The translations under genes and the position numbers were made by a program. From assembly GCF_005144865.1 (NCBI RefSeq), contig NZ_SWFM01000004.1, positions 1 through 64,000 of the forward strand: 64,000 nt of DNA. Reading direction: 5' to 3'. Shown in pieces: positions 8,609 to 16,841 of the stretch; within the stretch, counting starts at the first letter, position 1, and the number at the start of each line of letters is the position of its first letter. Origin of the DNA: Guptibacillus hwajinpoensis. GTDB lineage: Bacteria; Bacillota; Bacilli; Bacillales; Guptibacillaceae. The notes beneath the pieces were generated by a model. The model worked only from the letters and a program-made list of their open reading frames with translations. It made no database searches and was not told the DNA's origin.

Positions 8609-10786
8609 ATGAATTTTACAACAACGCCACATCGTGCAGTAACTGAATTAGACCTTTCAGCACCCTTAACACCTCCTAAGGCGACGCAACCATTTCAAGA
8701 TGAAAAAGAGCAAGCTTTTTTTGAATCACTGGAGGAGAGAGGAATCCGTTTAAATCGACGACAAACGGAAGCCGTACAGCATACGGAAGGTCCACTGCTC
8801 ACAATAGCTGGAGCAGGAAGCGGCAAAACGTCTGTTCTTACAGCACGTACCGCTTTTTTAATGACAGTAAAAGAAAAAGATCCGAGTAGCATCTTACTCA
8901 TTACATTTACTAGAAAAGCTTCTGAAGAAATGCGTGAGCGAATTAGTAGATTACCAGGCGTACATGCTCACGATGCAAGAAGATTAACAGCTGGTACATT
9001 TCACTCAATCTTCTTAAAACTGTTGAGAAGCCTTGGATATAACCAAAAAATACTTAATAGCGAACGTCATAAGCAAATCATCATGAAAAACATCCTTAAA
9101 AAGATGAAAAGTCCTGAAGCATCACTACCTGAAATTATGTTGTCCTCTATTTCTTCGTGCAAAGTGAAAATGATGGAACCAGGAGATGTGCCAGACAGCA
9201 AGGAAACAAAAGAACTAAAAGAAGCTTTCACTGCATATGAAGAATGGAAAACAAGCAATGGATACATGGATTTTGACGATATCCTTGTGTTCACTCATCG
9301 TGAATTTATCCATAATCCAGACCTTCTAACCAAAATGCAAACTCGTTTTCAATACGTCCTTGTTGATGAGTTTCAAGATACGAATCCAATTCAATACGAA
9401 CTCATTAAACAGATTGCCGCACCACAAAACAATCTCTTTGTAGTTGGTGACGATGACCAAGTCATATATTCTTTTAACGGAGCGAACAGCTCCATAATCC
9501 TTGAGTTTGATAAGGAGTATCCAGAAGCATCGGTGGTAACACTTAATACCAATTATCGATCTGCTCCACCAATCGTCGGGCTTGGAAATCATGTCATCAA
9601 GCATAATACTTACCGAAGAATAAAAACGATGAATGCTACAGATAAAGATGGGAAGCAACCTTTTTATTTACGCCCTGCTACAACAGAAGAAGAAGCAAGT
9701 CATGTTCTCACTCATATGCGTGAGCAGCAGCGTGATTGGAAAGATATCGCCATACTAACAAGAACCTATACCAATGCACGAGCCATCTTTGAGCAGTTGA
9801 TTGAACAGGATATCCCTTTTAATGCTCAAGGAATGAAGCAAGTTTTCTATGAACAATCTATTATTAAGGGAATGATGGACCACCTGAGACTTGCTTATGA
9901 GCACCACAATCTAGACGCCACCGCTGCCATTCTACCTTCCTTATTTATTAATCAAGAGGCAGGAATGAGACACATTGAGATGGAGAATTTTGTAGAGCCG
10001 GCCGATTTCCCTCTCGCTCATTTAAAATCGTGGAAAACGCTTCGTGATTTTCAAAAGAAATCAATTGACCGACGCATCCGTTTAATTGAGGAAGCGAAGC
10101 GGCACCGTCCAGAGAGAGCGATTCAAGTGCTTCGGGATGATTACATGAAGCATTTAGACAGTGCCAACGATGAAGCATTAACTGTTCACAAGACAACACT
10201 TAAAGAAATGATGGACGAACTTGAATTCTCAAGCTCTCGTTTTGAAACGATTCCTGAATTTCTTGCTTATGTTGATCGAATTATTCAACGTTTTCATGAA
10301 CACAAGCAAAATGATCGTTCTTCTAACGCACTATCACTTCTATCAATTCATCAAGCGAAAGGTCTTGAGTTTCCTATTGTTTATGTTATCGGAGCTTCAG
10401 AAACAATTCTTCCTCACGTTTCTGCATTAAATGCGATGAAGGATAAAGAAACCTCTCATAAACAACTTTATATGAAGAATCCGACAGCTGATCTTGAAGA
10501 AGAACGTAGACTTTGTTATGTAGCTATTACAAGAGCTAAAGAAGAACTGTATATCAGTTCACCAGAAAAGCACCTTGGTAAACAAACACCTGTCTCACGA
10601 TTTTTAACAGATGCCTTCAAAAAAATAGCGAAGCCACAAGGTAAAACAGTGAAGGCCTGGATCTGTACGAGCGAATTCTGCAAAGGGTGGATGAAAATAG
10701 ACGAGGATGGACATCCAAACGAAAAACAATGTCCACTCTGTAGTAAGCCGATGATTATTTCACAAAAGGCTGTATCAAAAGCCTGA
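8609..10786 (+). CDS. UvrD/Rep-family ATP-dependent DNA helicase (YjcD-like)
   Basis: Superfamily 1A 3'-5' DNA helicase. All core motifs are present: Q-motif LNRRQTEAV, Walker A GAGSGKT (about residues 69-75), DEFQDT (motif II), GDDDQVIYSFNGA (III), SIHQAKGLEFPIV (V) and YVAITRAKEELYI (VI). The C-terminus adds four cysteines (CTSEFCKG and CPLCSKP), a likely zinc ribbon absent from PcrA. The size and tail suggest the YjcD branch rather than PcrA or AddA. The frame opens at GTG 8600, but AGGTGA lies five bases before ATG 8609. It probably works in DNA repair; the partner is unknown. Confidence 0.88.
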   Translation: MNFTTTPHRAVTELDLSAPLTPPKATQPFQDEKEQAFFESLEERGIRLNRRQTEAVQHTEGPLLTIAGAGSGKTSVLTARTAFLMTVKEKDPSSILLITFTRKASEEMRERISRLPGVHAHDARRLTAGTFHSIFLKLLRSLGYNQKILNSERHKQIIMKNILKKMKSPEASLPEIMLSSISSCKVKMMEPGDVPDSKETKELKEAFTAYEEWKTSNGYMDFDDILVFTHREFIHNPDLLTKMQTRFQYVLVDEFQDTNPIQYELIKQIAAPQNNLFVVGDDDQVIYSFNGANSSIILEFDKEYPEASVVTLNTNYRSAPPIVGLGNHVIKHNTYRRIKTMNATDKDGKQPFYLRPATTEEEASHVLTHMREQQRDWKDIAILTRTYTNARAIFEQLIEQDIPFNAQGMKQVFYEQSIIKGMMDHLRLAYEHHNLDATAAILPSLFINQEAGMRHIEMENFVEPADFPLAHLKSWKTLRDFQKKSIDRRIRLIEEAKRHRPERAIQVLRDDYMKHLDSANDEALTVHKTTLKEMMDELEFSSSRFETIPEFLAYVDRIIQRFHEHKQNDRSSNALSLLSIHQAKGLEFPIVYVIGASETILPHVSALNAMKDKETSHKQLYMKNPTADLEEERRLCYVAITRAKEELYISSPEKHLGKQTPVSRFLTDAFKKIAKPQGKTVKAWICTSEFCKGWMKIDEDGHPNEKQCPLCSKPMIISQKAVSKA

Positions 10787-10931
10787 AATCATGTTTCACG
10801 AAAAATAAACTATGTCATCCTGTTAAGCATTGTTGCGCTTTGATTACAAAACATTTAAGAGAAGTTTAACTTAGTTTTTTTACTTATCAAACGTGCTATA
10901 GTAGAAAAAAACGCGCAACAGGAGGGCTCCT

Positions 10932-11120
10932 ATGAGCAGCATACGTTATGAAACCATTTTTCAGAAACAGCTTGGCAATGGCACGGAAATTGGCATCATG
11001 GATTACCTTGAAGGCAAGCTGATTAAACTGAACTTGAATGACAAGGAGCCAGAATATCTGAACCCTGAATTAAAAGAATTCTTTCAGCAAGAACGCATGA
11101 AAGTTAACCCCAAACAATAG
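10932..11120 (+). CDS. Hypothetical small protein, 62 aa
   Basis: A soluble, charged protein of 62 residues (MSSIRYETIFQKQLGNG at the start) with no recognised domain. The ribosome binding site AGGAGGG is strong, a TATAGT -10-like hexamer lies upstream near 10900, and a terminator follows at 11131, so it is an independent transcription unit. Confidence 0.7.
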   Translation: MSSIRYETIFQKQLGNGTEIGIMDYLEGKLIKLNLNDKEPEYLNPELKEFFQQERMKVNPKQ

Positions 11121-11130
11121 CAAATAAACA

Positions 11131-11165
11131 AAGGAGCCTCTCCAATTTGAGTGGCTCCTTTTTAT
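11131..11165 (+). terminator. Terminator after the 62-aa gene
   Basis: GGAGCC/GGCTCC stem followed by a T run. Confidence 0.85.
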
Positions 11166-11229
11166 TATATGCTTCTTTATGAAAGGCTTTTTACTTAAGT
11201 ATTGTTGTTTTGAAAGAGGTCTTATATAA

Positions 11230-11345
11230 AAAGATTCACACTCAGGGTGGAGTGCCGCTCCACCGAGGAGGATCAAGCGTCCCGTCGAGCGTACTGTAGC
11301 GGAAATCAATCGCTTTATAGCAACAGTGCCTTCTGTTCTTTTTTG
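11230..11345 (+). repeat. Degenerate copy of a dispersed Bacillaceae intergenic repeat
   Basis: The 3' half matches the better copies at 32483 and 50752: GAGGAGG.TCAAGC, then TGTAGCGGAAATCAATCG and the flank TTTATAGCAACA. The 5' half has decayed. The 379-base gap 11121-11499 otherwise holds only the terminator at 11131 and AT-rich DNA. Confidence 0.7.
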
Positions 11346-11499
11346 TATAATATTTCATTTTTATGAAACGCTAATAACAATTCATAAGAAATAAGTAGGA
11401 TTTATTAACTATTATTTTAAAAATAGGTTTGATACAAAAATTGTTTAGGGTATATCAGTAGTAGCAATAAGCATTGCTATATTGAAGGAGGAAGTCATT

Positions 11500-11571
11500 A
11501 TGCTAAAACAAGTTCTAGTTATTGTTGGTATCGTAGTTGTAGTTGCATTTGTTGTTAACGCGTTATTCTAG
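11500..11571 (+). CDS. 23-aa hydrophobic membrane microprotein
   Basis: ATG-to-TAG frame encoding MLKQVLVIVGIVVVVAFVV plus four residues (NALF): a two-residue basic start and one transmembrane helix. AAGGAGGAAGTCATT before the ATG is a near-perfect ribosome binding site. A second gene of the same architecture follows 62 bases later. Function unknown; small stress, sporulation or type I toxin-like peptides share this shape. Confidence 0.65.
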   Translation: MLKQVLVIVGIVVVVAFVVNALF

Positions 11572-11633
11572 AAGACAGCAAATATAATGGTATGCATGAA
11601 TTAATAAAATGACTTATTCAAGGAGGAAATGTC

Positions 11634-11702
11634 ATGGTACGTACGATCCTAATGATTATCGGTGCAATTGCCGTAATTGCTGCAATCCTTTCATTTATTT
11701 AA
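11634..11702 (+). CDS. 22-aa hydrophobic membrane microprotein
   Basis: Encodes MVRTILMIIGAIAVIAAIL and three more residues (SFI), again a single transmembrane helix with a basic N-terminus. AAGGAGGAAATGTC precedes the ATG, almost the same ribosome binding site as the upstream paralogue-like gene. A strong hairpin terminator lies 55 bases downstream, so the two probably form one short operon. Confidence 0.65.
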   Translation: MVRTILMIIGAIAVIAAILSFI

Positions 11703-11756
11703 TTGCTAAAATATAATCTTTTACTTTGAAATTGAAATCTTACTTATTTTCTATGC

Positions 11757-11793
11757 AAAAATCCGTCAAGCTTCTGCAGCTTGACGGATTTTT
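11757..11793. terminator. Bidirectional terminator between small genes
   Basis: AAAAATCCGTCAAGCT and its reverse complement around TCTGC, with A and T runs on both sides; it ends the microprotein pair (plus) and the 28-aa gene (minus). Confidence 0.9.
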
Positions 11794-11801
11794 ATCATCT
11801 A

Positions 11802-11888
11802 TTAATCATTTTTCTTCATGTTATTTTTGGCTTCATCAACTTTGGACTTAGGAATGTATATAAATATTGCCTTTTTTTTACTGTTCAT
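11802..11888 (-). CDS. Hypothetical 28-aa basic protein
   Basis: A minus-strand frame starting MNSKKKAIFIYIPKSKVDEA and ending MKKND. AAGGAGA lies five bases before the ATG and the strong terminator at 11757-11793 lies just beyond the stop, so it has a full set of gene signals despite its size. A short beta strand followed by a lysine-rich helix is likely. No family recognised. The overlapping plus-strand frame at 11781 has no ribosome binding site. The DNA from 11889 to 12171 shows no further gene. Confidence 0.5.
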   Translation of the reverse strand: MNSKKKAIFIYIPKSKVDEAKNNMKKND

Positions 11889-12171
11889 ACAAATCTCCTT
11901 CAAAGTTTAGTTTATCATCCACATTCATTCTACTTGATTACACCTCGTATAATCAAATATCAATCAATAATCTTTTGAAAACAATGCATTAGTACTAAAT
12001 GTTCTGTGAATGTGAGCAGTGTAAATTATTAATTCTACTAAATAACTGTCAATAAATCGATAAATCTCCTCCTTCTATCGTAACAGGCGTGCTGATATAC
12101 TAGTTGTATATTGCTTGTATCTGTCATTGTGAAAACCATCACAACAGTTGTTGATAAAGGAGTGAATACGT

Positions 12172-12468
12172 TTGTTTAAACAACCATTAAAACTATTTCG
12201 AGGTATTGGCTATGCCGAGGGAATTTCCTTTCTACTATTGCTTGGAATAGCAATGCCACTTAAATACTTCATGGGTATGCCAATGGCTGTATCAATTGTA
12301 GGAGCGCTTCATGGAGGATTATTCGTTCTATATCTTGCTGTGATTCTCTATGTGACGATCGTAAAGAGATGGTCCTTCTTAAAAGCAACACTTGCTGTCA
12401 TCTCGTCAGTAATCCCATTTGGACCCTTTATTTTTGACGCACGCCTAGTAAAAAATTCAGAAGCATAA
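12172..12468 (+). CDS. DUF3817 membrane protein (YdzA-like)
   Basis: A 98-residue integral membrane protein with about three hydrophobic segments; the opening RGIGYAEGISFLLLLGIAMPLKY and the central GALHGGLFVLY are hallmarks of DUF3817. The start is TTG, with AAAGGAG nine bases upstream. Function of the family is not established. It is convergent with menC and shares the terminator region. Confidence 0.85.
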   Translation: MFKQPLKLFRGIGYAEGISFLLLLGIAMPLKYFMGMPMAVSIVGALHGGLFVLYLAVILYVTIVKRWSFLKATLAVISSVIPFGPFIFDARLVKNSEA

Positions 12469-12503
12469 AAAAAGGCAGAACCTAAAATGGTTCTGCCTTC
12501 TTC
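12467..12503. terminator. Terminator of menC, also after the DUF3817 gene
   Basis: GGCAGAACC/GGTTCTGCC with a seven-base T run on the minus strand; on the plus strand the tail is weaker (TTCTTC). Confidence 0.85.
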
Positions 12504-12524
12504 AATGGTAATGTATTCACCGGT

Positions 12525-13625
12525 TCATAACGTTTCTTTTGTTAAGGTCACCCGCTCAAGCTCTTCCCTATTTAATTCGAATCCTATTCCGTAACCATCT
12601 GGCATAGCAATAGACCCGTTCTCTACTGTCACTTCAGGTACTATAATATCCCGCTCCCAATATCGAGAAGAAGCCGAAACATCACCTGGAATTGTGAAAT
12701 TAGGTAAACTAGATAGCGCTATATTGTGAGCACGTCCGATTCCAGATTCCAGCATGCCACCACACCATACAGGTATGGATCGGGCGGCACATAAATCGTG
12801 AATCTTTTTACTCACGCTCAATCCACCAACTCGACCTGGTTTAATATTAATGACTCTGCAACTGTTAAGATCCAGAGCCCTTCTCGCGTCATCATATGAT
12901 GCAATACTTTCGTCAAGACAAACGGGTGTTGCAAGTTCTTTTTGTAGAATGGCATGATCCACAATATCATCTGCTGCAAGTGGCTGTTCAATCATTAACA
13001 GGCCATACTGATCCAGTGCTTTCAGTTTCTCTATATCATTTAGTGTATAAGCTGAATTCGCGTCTGCCATTAAGTCAATTGAAGGATGGGTTTCTCGTAT
13101 GGCTTTAATGAGAGACAGATCCTGTGAGGGTTTAATCTTCACTTTAATTCGCTCATATCCCTCTTCAATTCTTTTACTTATTTCATTTAACATCGTTTCA
13201 GGTTCAGCTGCTCCAACAGCAACACCGGCTTTGATTCTTCTAGCAGTACCTCCTAACGCTTCTGCAAGACTAATTCCTTCTCTTTTTGCATATAGATCCC
13301 AAATTGCACCTTCAATTGCATACTTCGCCATGGGATTACGTCGAATTCCTTTAAGCAGGCATTCAACATCGGAAGGATGTGATAGAACTTGTCCTTTAAG
13401 TATTGGAATCATAAAATCCTTCAACATATGCCATGATGTTTTCAGCGTTTCTTCAGTGTACCATGGTGATGTAAATGCTACTCCCTCACCAAATCCTGTA
13501 TGCCCTTCATCATCTCTTACTTCTACAATGATAAGCTCTCTGTCGTTAACTGTTTCAAGACTATTACCAAAAGGTGTTTTAAGGGTCATTTTGATATGAT
13601 GAAGTGTTACAGAATGTAATTTCAT
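12525..13625 (-). CDS. menC: o-Succinylbenzoate synthase
   Basis: Enolase-superfamily enzyme that dehydrates SHCHC to o-succinylbenzoate in menaquinone synthesis. The 366-residue product has the KVKIKP lysine motif (about residues 162-167), metal ligands in DANSAYT, IEQPLA and DESIAS, and the second catalytic lysine in INIKPGRVGG. The start ATG overlaps the menE stop by four bases (ATGA), so the two are translationally coupled. Some relatives also racemise N-acyl amino acids, but the context makes the MenC role near certain. Confidence 0.95.
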   Translation of the reverse strand: MKLHSVTLHHIKMTLKTPFGNSLETVNDRELIIVEVRDDEGHTGFGEGVAFTSPWYTEETLKTSWHMLKDFMIPILKGQVLSHPSDVECLLKGIRRNPMAKYAIEGAIWDLYAKREGISLAEALGGTARRIKAGVAVGAAEPETMLNEISKRIEEGYERIKVKIKPSQDLSLIKAIRETHPSIDLMADANSAYTLNDIEKLKALDQYGLLMIEQPLAADDIVDHAILQKELATPVCLDESIASYDDARRALDLNSCRVINIKPGRVGGLSVSKKIHDLCAARSIPVWCGGMLESGIGRAHNIALSSLPNFTIPGDVSASSRYWERDIIVPEVTVENGSIAMPDGYGIGFELNREELERVTLTKETL

Positions 13626-15097
13626 CGGTTTGTTTCCCTCGTGTTATTTAATCGATTACGCTGAAGCTTATTAGCACCATTTCTAGGAAGCTCATCGACG
13701 AAGGAAATCCATTTAGGCAATTTATAGCTTGCGAGACGTTCAGAGAGAAATGCAAGTAAAGCATCAGATGAAAGATCCAATTCATCTTTTACAACAAATG
13801 CAACAGGGACTTCTCCCCATTTCTCATCTTGTATCCCTGTGACGCCAGCGTCTTTTACAGCATGGTGTTCAAGAAGAGCGGACTCAATTTCCGCAGGGTA
13901 CACGTTCTCCCCACCAGAAATAATAAGGTCTTTTCTTCGATCTAATACAAATAGAAATCCATCTTCATCCATGTAACCAATATCACCTGTATGCAGCCAA
14001 CCATTTCGAAGAGCCTCATGTGTTGCTTCATTTCGCTTCCAGTAGCCACTGGTGACAGTTGGTCCTTTCACTAGTATCTCACCGTGCTCTCCTGGCGAAA
14101 GAACGTTATCATTATCACTTATAAGTACCTCTGAAGGAAAAAGTGCTTTACCAGCAGAACCTTGCTTAAGAAGCATGTATTCTGGCGAGAGCGTTACTAA
14201 TTGTGAAGCTGTTTCAGTCATGCCAAACGTCTGAAAAACCGGAATCCCTTTCCTCTCACAGGTTGTGAGAAGGGGGTATGGGGCAGGTCCTCCTCCAAGA
14301 AGAACACATCTTAAGGTAGACGGGTAGCTTGCCCCTCCCAGGTCATCAAGCATTCTACTTAGCATAGCGCTTACTACCGATACAATGGTTACTCCTTCTT
14401 GTTGAATCGATTGATTAACGACATGCGGCTCGAAGCGGGGCTTGATTATCATCGTAATGCCATAAATCACACTTCGCAATAGAATAGATAGGCCACTCAT
14501 ATGAAACATTGGAACAGCGCATAGCCAGCGATCATGAACATCATGTCCAAGATTCAAGCTTGAGCTGATAGCGCTCCACCAGTGGTTTCCGTAAGTTAGC
14601 ATAACCCCTTTTGGTTTGCCTGTTGTTCCTGACGTGTACATAATCGTATGCAGTTGATCGAGCTCAATCGTTACTTCAAGCTTACTTAAATCCTGACTAC
14701 CTGGTTTTACTTGTTGATAGACAAGTAACGATACATTTGAATCATTAAGTGCATCAGTTGTTTTACCTACAAGTTCATCATCAGCAATCACATACGTTAA
14801 CTCTGCATCGTCTAGTTGAAACGAGAGTTCAGCAGCTGTTAAGCGATGATTCAATGGAACAATAACAGCTCCGATGTACATGAGGGCATGTAAACAAACA
14901 GCTGCTTCTAGGCTATTCTGCATGAAAAAACCTATATGCTGCCCCTTATCGATTCCTTCTGCTCTTAAACCATTAGCGACTTCTACAGACTTCTTTTGTA
15001 ATTCTTTATATGTCACCTGTGTACCATTCTCTATGATGGCCACTCTCTCAGGAGTCATTTGCGCTCGCTTATGTAACCAATTTGGCATCGTTTCCAT
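13622..15097 (-). CDS. menE: o-Succinylbenzoate-CoA ligase
   Basis: Acyl-adenylating enzyme that joins CoA to o-succinylbenzoate. Motifs: P-loop YTSGTTGKPKGVML (about residues 153-166), TGDIGYMDEDG, the hinge DRRKDLIISGGENVYP and a C-terminal lysine in NGANKLQR. The frame opens at 15157, but I start at ATG 15097, eight bases after AGAAAGGA, giving 491 residues, close to the B. subtilis enzyme. A terminator between menB and menE suggests that menE-menC are only partly read through from menB. Confidence 0.94.
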   Translation of the reverse strand: METMPNWLHKRAQMTPERVAIIENGTQVTYKELQKKSVEVANGLRAEGIDKGQHIGFFMQNSLEAAVCLHALMYIGAVIVPLNHRLTAAELSFQLDDAELTYVIADDELVGKTTDALNDSNVSLLVYQQVKPGSQDLSKLEVTIELDQLHTIMYTSGTTGKPKGVMLTYGNHWWSAISSSLNLGHDVHDRWLCAVPMFHMSGLSILLRSVIYGITMIIKPRFEPHVVNQSIQQEGVTIVSVVSAMLSRMLDDLGGASYPSTLRCVLLGGGPAPYPLLTTCERKGIPVFQTFGMTETASQLVTLSPEYMLLKQGSAGKALFPSEVLISDNDNVLSPGEHGEILVKGPTVTSGYWKRNEATHEALRNGWLHTGDIGYMDEDGFLFVLDRRKDLIISGGENVYPAEIESALLEHHAVKDAGVTGIQDEKWGEVPVAFVVKDELDLSSDALLAFLSERLASYKLPKWISFVDELPRNGANKLQRNRLNNTRETNR

Positions 15098-15118
15098 CTT
15101 ATACATCCTTTCTTTATT

Positions 15119-15154
15119 TGAAAAAACAGCTTGATGGGGTTCCATCAAGCTGTT
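15119..15154 (-). terminator. Internal terminator between menB and menE
   Basis: A perfect 13-bp stem (AACAGCTTGATGG and its complement, four-base loop) followed by six T residues on the minus strand, 15 bases past the menB stop and inside the men operon. Confidence 0.88.
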
Positions 15155-15168
15155 CATATACGATCGAT

Positions 15169-15984
15169 TTAAGGAAAACGAGGGAACTGTTTAAAGTCAG
15201 GCTTACGCTTTTCTTTAAACGAATCGCGCCCTTCTTTCGCTTCCTCAGTTGTGTAATAAAGAAGCGTAGCGTCTCCCCCCATTTGTTGCAAACCAGCAAG
15301 ACCATCTGTATCTGCGTTAAGTGATGCTTTAAGGAAACGAAGTGCTGTTGGTGACTTTTCAAGCATTTCTTGTGCCCACTGAACCGTTTCAGCTTCAAGC
15401 TGTTCAAGTGGAACAACTGTATTAACAAGCCCCATATCAAGCGCTTCTTGTGCATTGTACTGACGGCATAGGTACCAGATTTCTCTAGCTTTTTTATGAC
15501 CAACAATACGTGCAAGGTATCCTGCACCATATCCTGCGTCAAAGCTACCTACTTTTGGTCCTGTTTGACCAAAAATCGCGTTATCAGCTGCAATCGTTAA
15601 GTCACATACAACATGCAGAACATGTCCTCCACCAATTGCATAACCAGAGACCATCGCAACAACTGGCTTAGGGATAACACGAATCAAACGCTGAAGGTCA
15701 AGTACGTTCAAACGAGGAATTTCGTCATCGCCAACATAACCGCCGTGGCCACGAACACTCTGGTCGCCACCTGAACAAAAGGCTTTGTCTCCTGCACCTG
15801 CAAGAACAATTACTCCGATATTTGAATCGTCTCTTGCAAAAGCAAAAGCAGTAATGAGTTCATTAACCGTTTTCGGGCGAAATGCATTGCGTACCTCTGG
15901 ACGGTTAATGGTAATCTTAGCGATCCCATCATACGTTTCGTAAAGGATATCTTCAAATTCGCGTTCTGTCTTCCATTGAATCAT
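15169..15984 (-). CDS. menB: 1,4-Dihydroxy-2-naphthoyl-CoA synthase
   Basis: Crotonase-fold enzyme closing the second ring from o-succinylbenzoyl-CoA. Visible: the oxyanion-hole segments AFCSGGDQ and [17 protein letters not shown], and [16 protein letters not shown] around the catalytic Asp/Tyr region. The annotated frame could begin at 16011, but GGAAGGAG sits eight bases before ATG 15984, giving 271 residues, the usual family length. It lies 30 bases downstream of menH. Confidence 0.96.
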   Translation of the reverse strand: MIQWKTEREFEDILYETYDGIAKITINRPEVRNAFRPKTVNELITAFAFARDDSNIGVIVLAGAGDKAFCSGGDQSVRGHGGYVGDDEIPRLNVLDLQRLIRVIPKPVVAMVSGYAIGGGHVLHVVCDLTIAADNAIFGQTGPKVGSFDAGYGAGYLARIVGHKKAREIWYLCRQYNAQEALDMGLVNTVVPLEQLEAETVQWAQEMLEKSPTALRFLKASLNADTDGLAGLQQMGGDATLLYYTTEEAKEGRDSFKEKRKPDFKQFPRFP

Positions 15985-16014
15985 ATTAAATACTCCTTCC
16001 ATATGTAACAAAAT

Positions 16015-16839
16015 TTACAGAAATGAATCTGCATGCTTTTTAAGAAAAGCTACTACCATTTTATCAAAGATTTGCGGTTCTTCTACATGAATTGTATGTC
16101 CTATGTTGTTAATTTGCACAAAATCCGCTTGAGGCAGGGATTTTTTCATTCGTTTCGCAATTGAAACAAACTTTTGATCTAGTTCACCTGTCATAAGGAG
16201 CACAGGAAATTCTAGATGTTCCAATTCATCCCAATAGGGAGGTTGTGCACCTGTCCCCATTCCAATCAAGCTATTTGCAAGTCCGATTTCCGAATTTTGT
16301 AATCGCTGTTCTCTAATCTCAATCTGAACGGACTCAGGTAAATTCTTCTGAGCAGCAAACAGTGGGATTGTTTCCCAGAACTGAACAAATTCTGATATGC
16401 CTCTTTCTTTAATACGATTTGCAAGTGCATGATCTTTTCTTACCCTCTCACCCCTTTCTTCTAGAGTGAGAAGACCAGGAGAACTACTTTCAAGAATGAG
16501 TGATTTAATCATGGAAGGATATTGAATTGCAAACGCTAGTGCAATCCTTCCTCCCATTGAATAACCAAGTAAATGGATTTTATCAACGTTTAAATGATCG
16601 AGTAGAACCTTTAAATAGCGGCTCATTGTCTCCATCGTGTAGAAAGAGGAGTCATCTGGCTTACTACTCTTTCCATGTCCAATGAGATCTACTGCAATTA
16701 CTTGAAATGACGAAGACCATTTATCAATAAACCCAGCCCAATTCGAACTTGATCCTGTAAAACCATGGAGGAGAAGAATCGTTTCACCTTCCCCCTTCTT
16801 TTCAACATGAAAAGAAAGATCCTCTACCCCAATCATCAT
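16015..16839 (-). CDS. menH: SHCHC synthase (alpha/beta hydrolase)
   Basis: Eliminates pyruvate from SEPHCHC to give SHCHC. The 274-residue protein has the hydrolase fold: oxyanion loop LLHGFTGSSSNW, nucleophile elbow GYSMGG (Ser about residue 96), acid in GELDQKF and histidine in NIGHTIHVE. The ATG at 16839 follows AGGGAG by ten bases and a second ATG is adjacent. It lies three bases from the menD stop. This is the YtxM protein of B. subtilis. Confidence 0.93.
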   Translation of the reverse strand: MMIGVEDLSFHVEKKGEGETILLLHGFTGSSSNWAGFIDKWSSSFQVIAVDLIGHGKSSKPDDSSFYTMETMSRYLKVLLDHLNVDKIHLLGYSMGGRIALAFAIQYPSMIKSLILESSSPGLLTLEERGERVRKDHALANRIKERGISEFVQFWETIPLFAAQKNLPESVQIEIREQRLQNSEIGLANSLIGMGTGAQPPYWDELEHLEFPVLLMTGELDQKFVSIAKRMKKSLPQADFVQINNIGHTIHVEEPQIFDKMVVAFLKKHADSFL

Positions 16840-16841
16840 GT

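Noticed and set aside
11781..11978. 65-codon hydrophobic plus-strand ORF
   Set aside because: No ribosome binding site, begins inside the terminator stem, and overlaps a better-supported minus-strand small gene.
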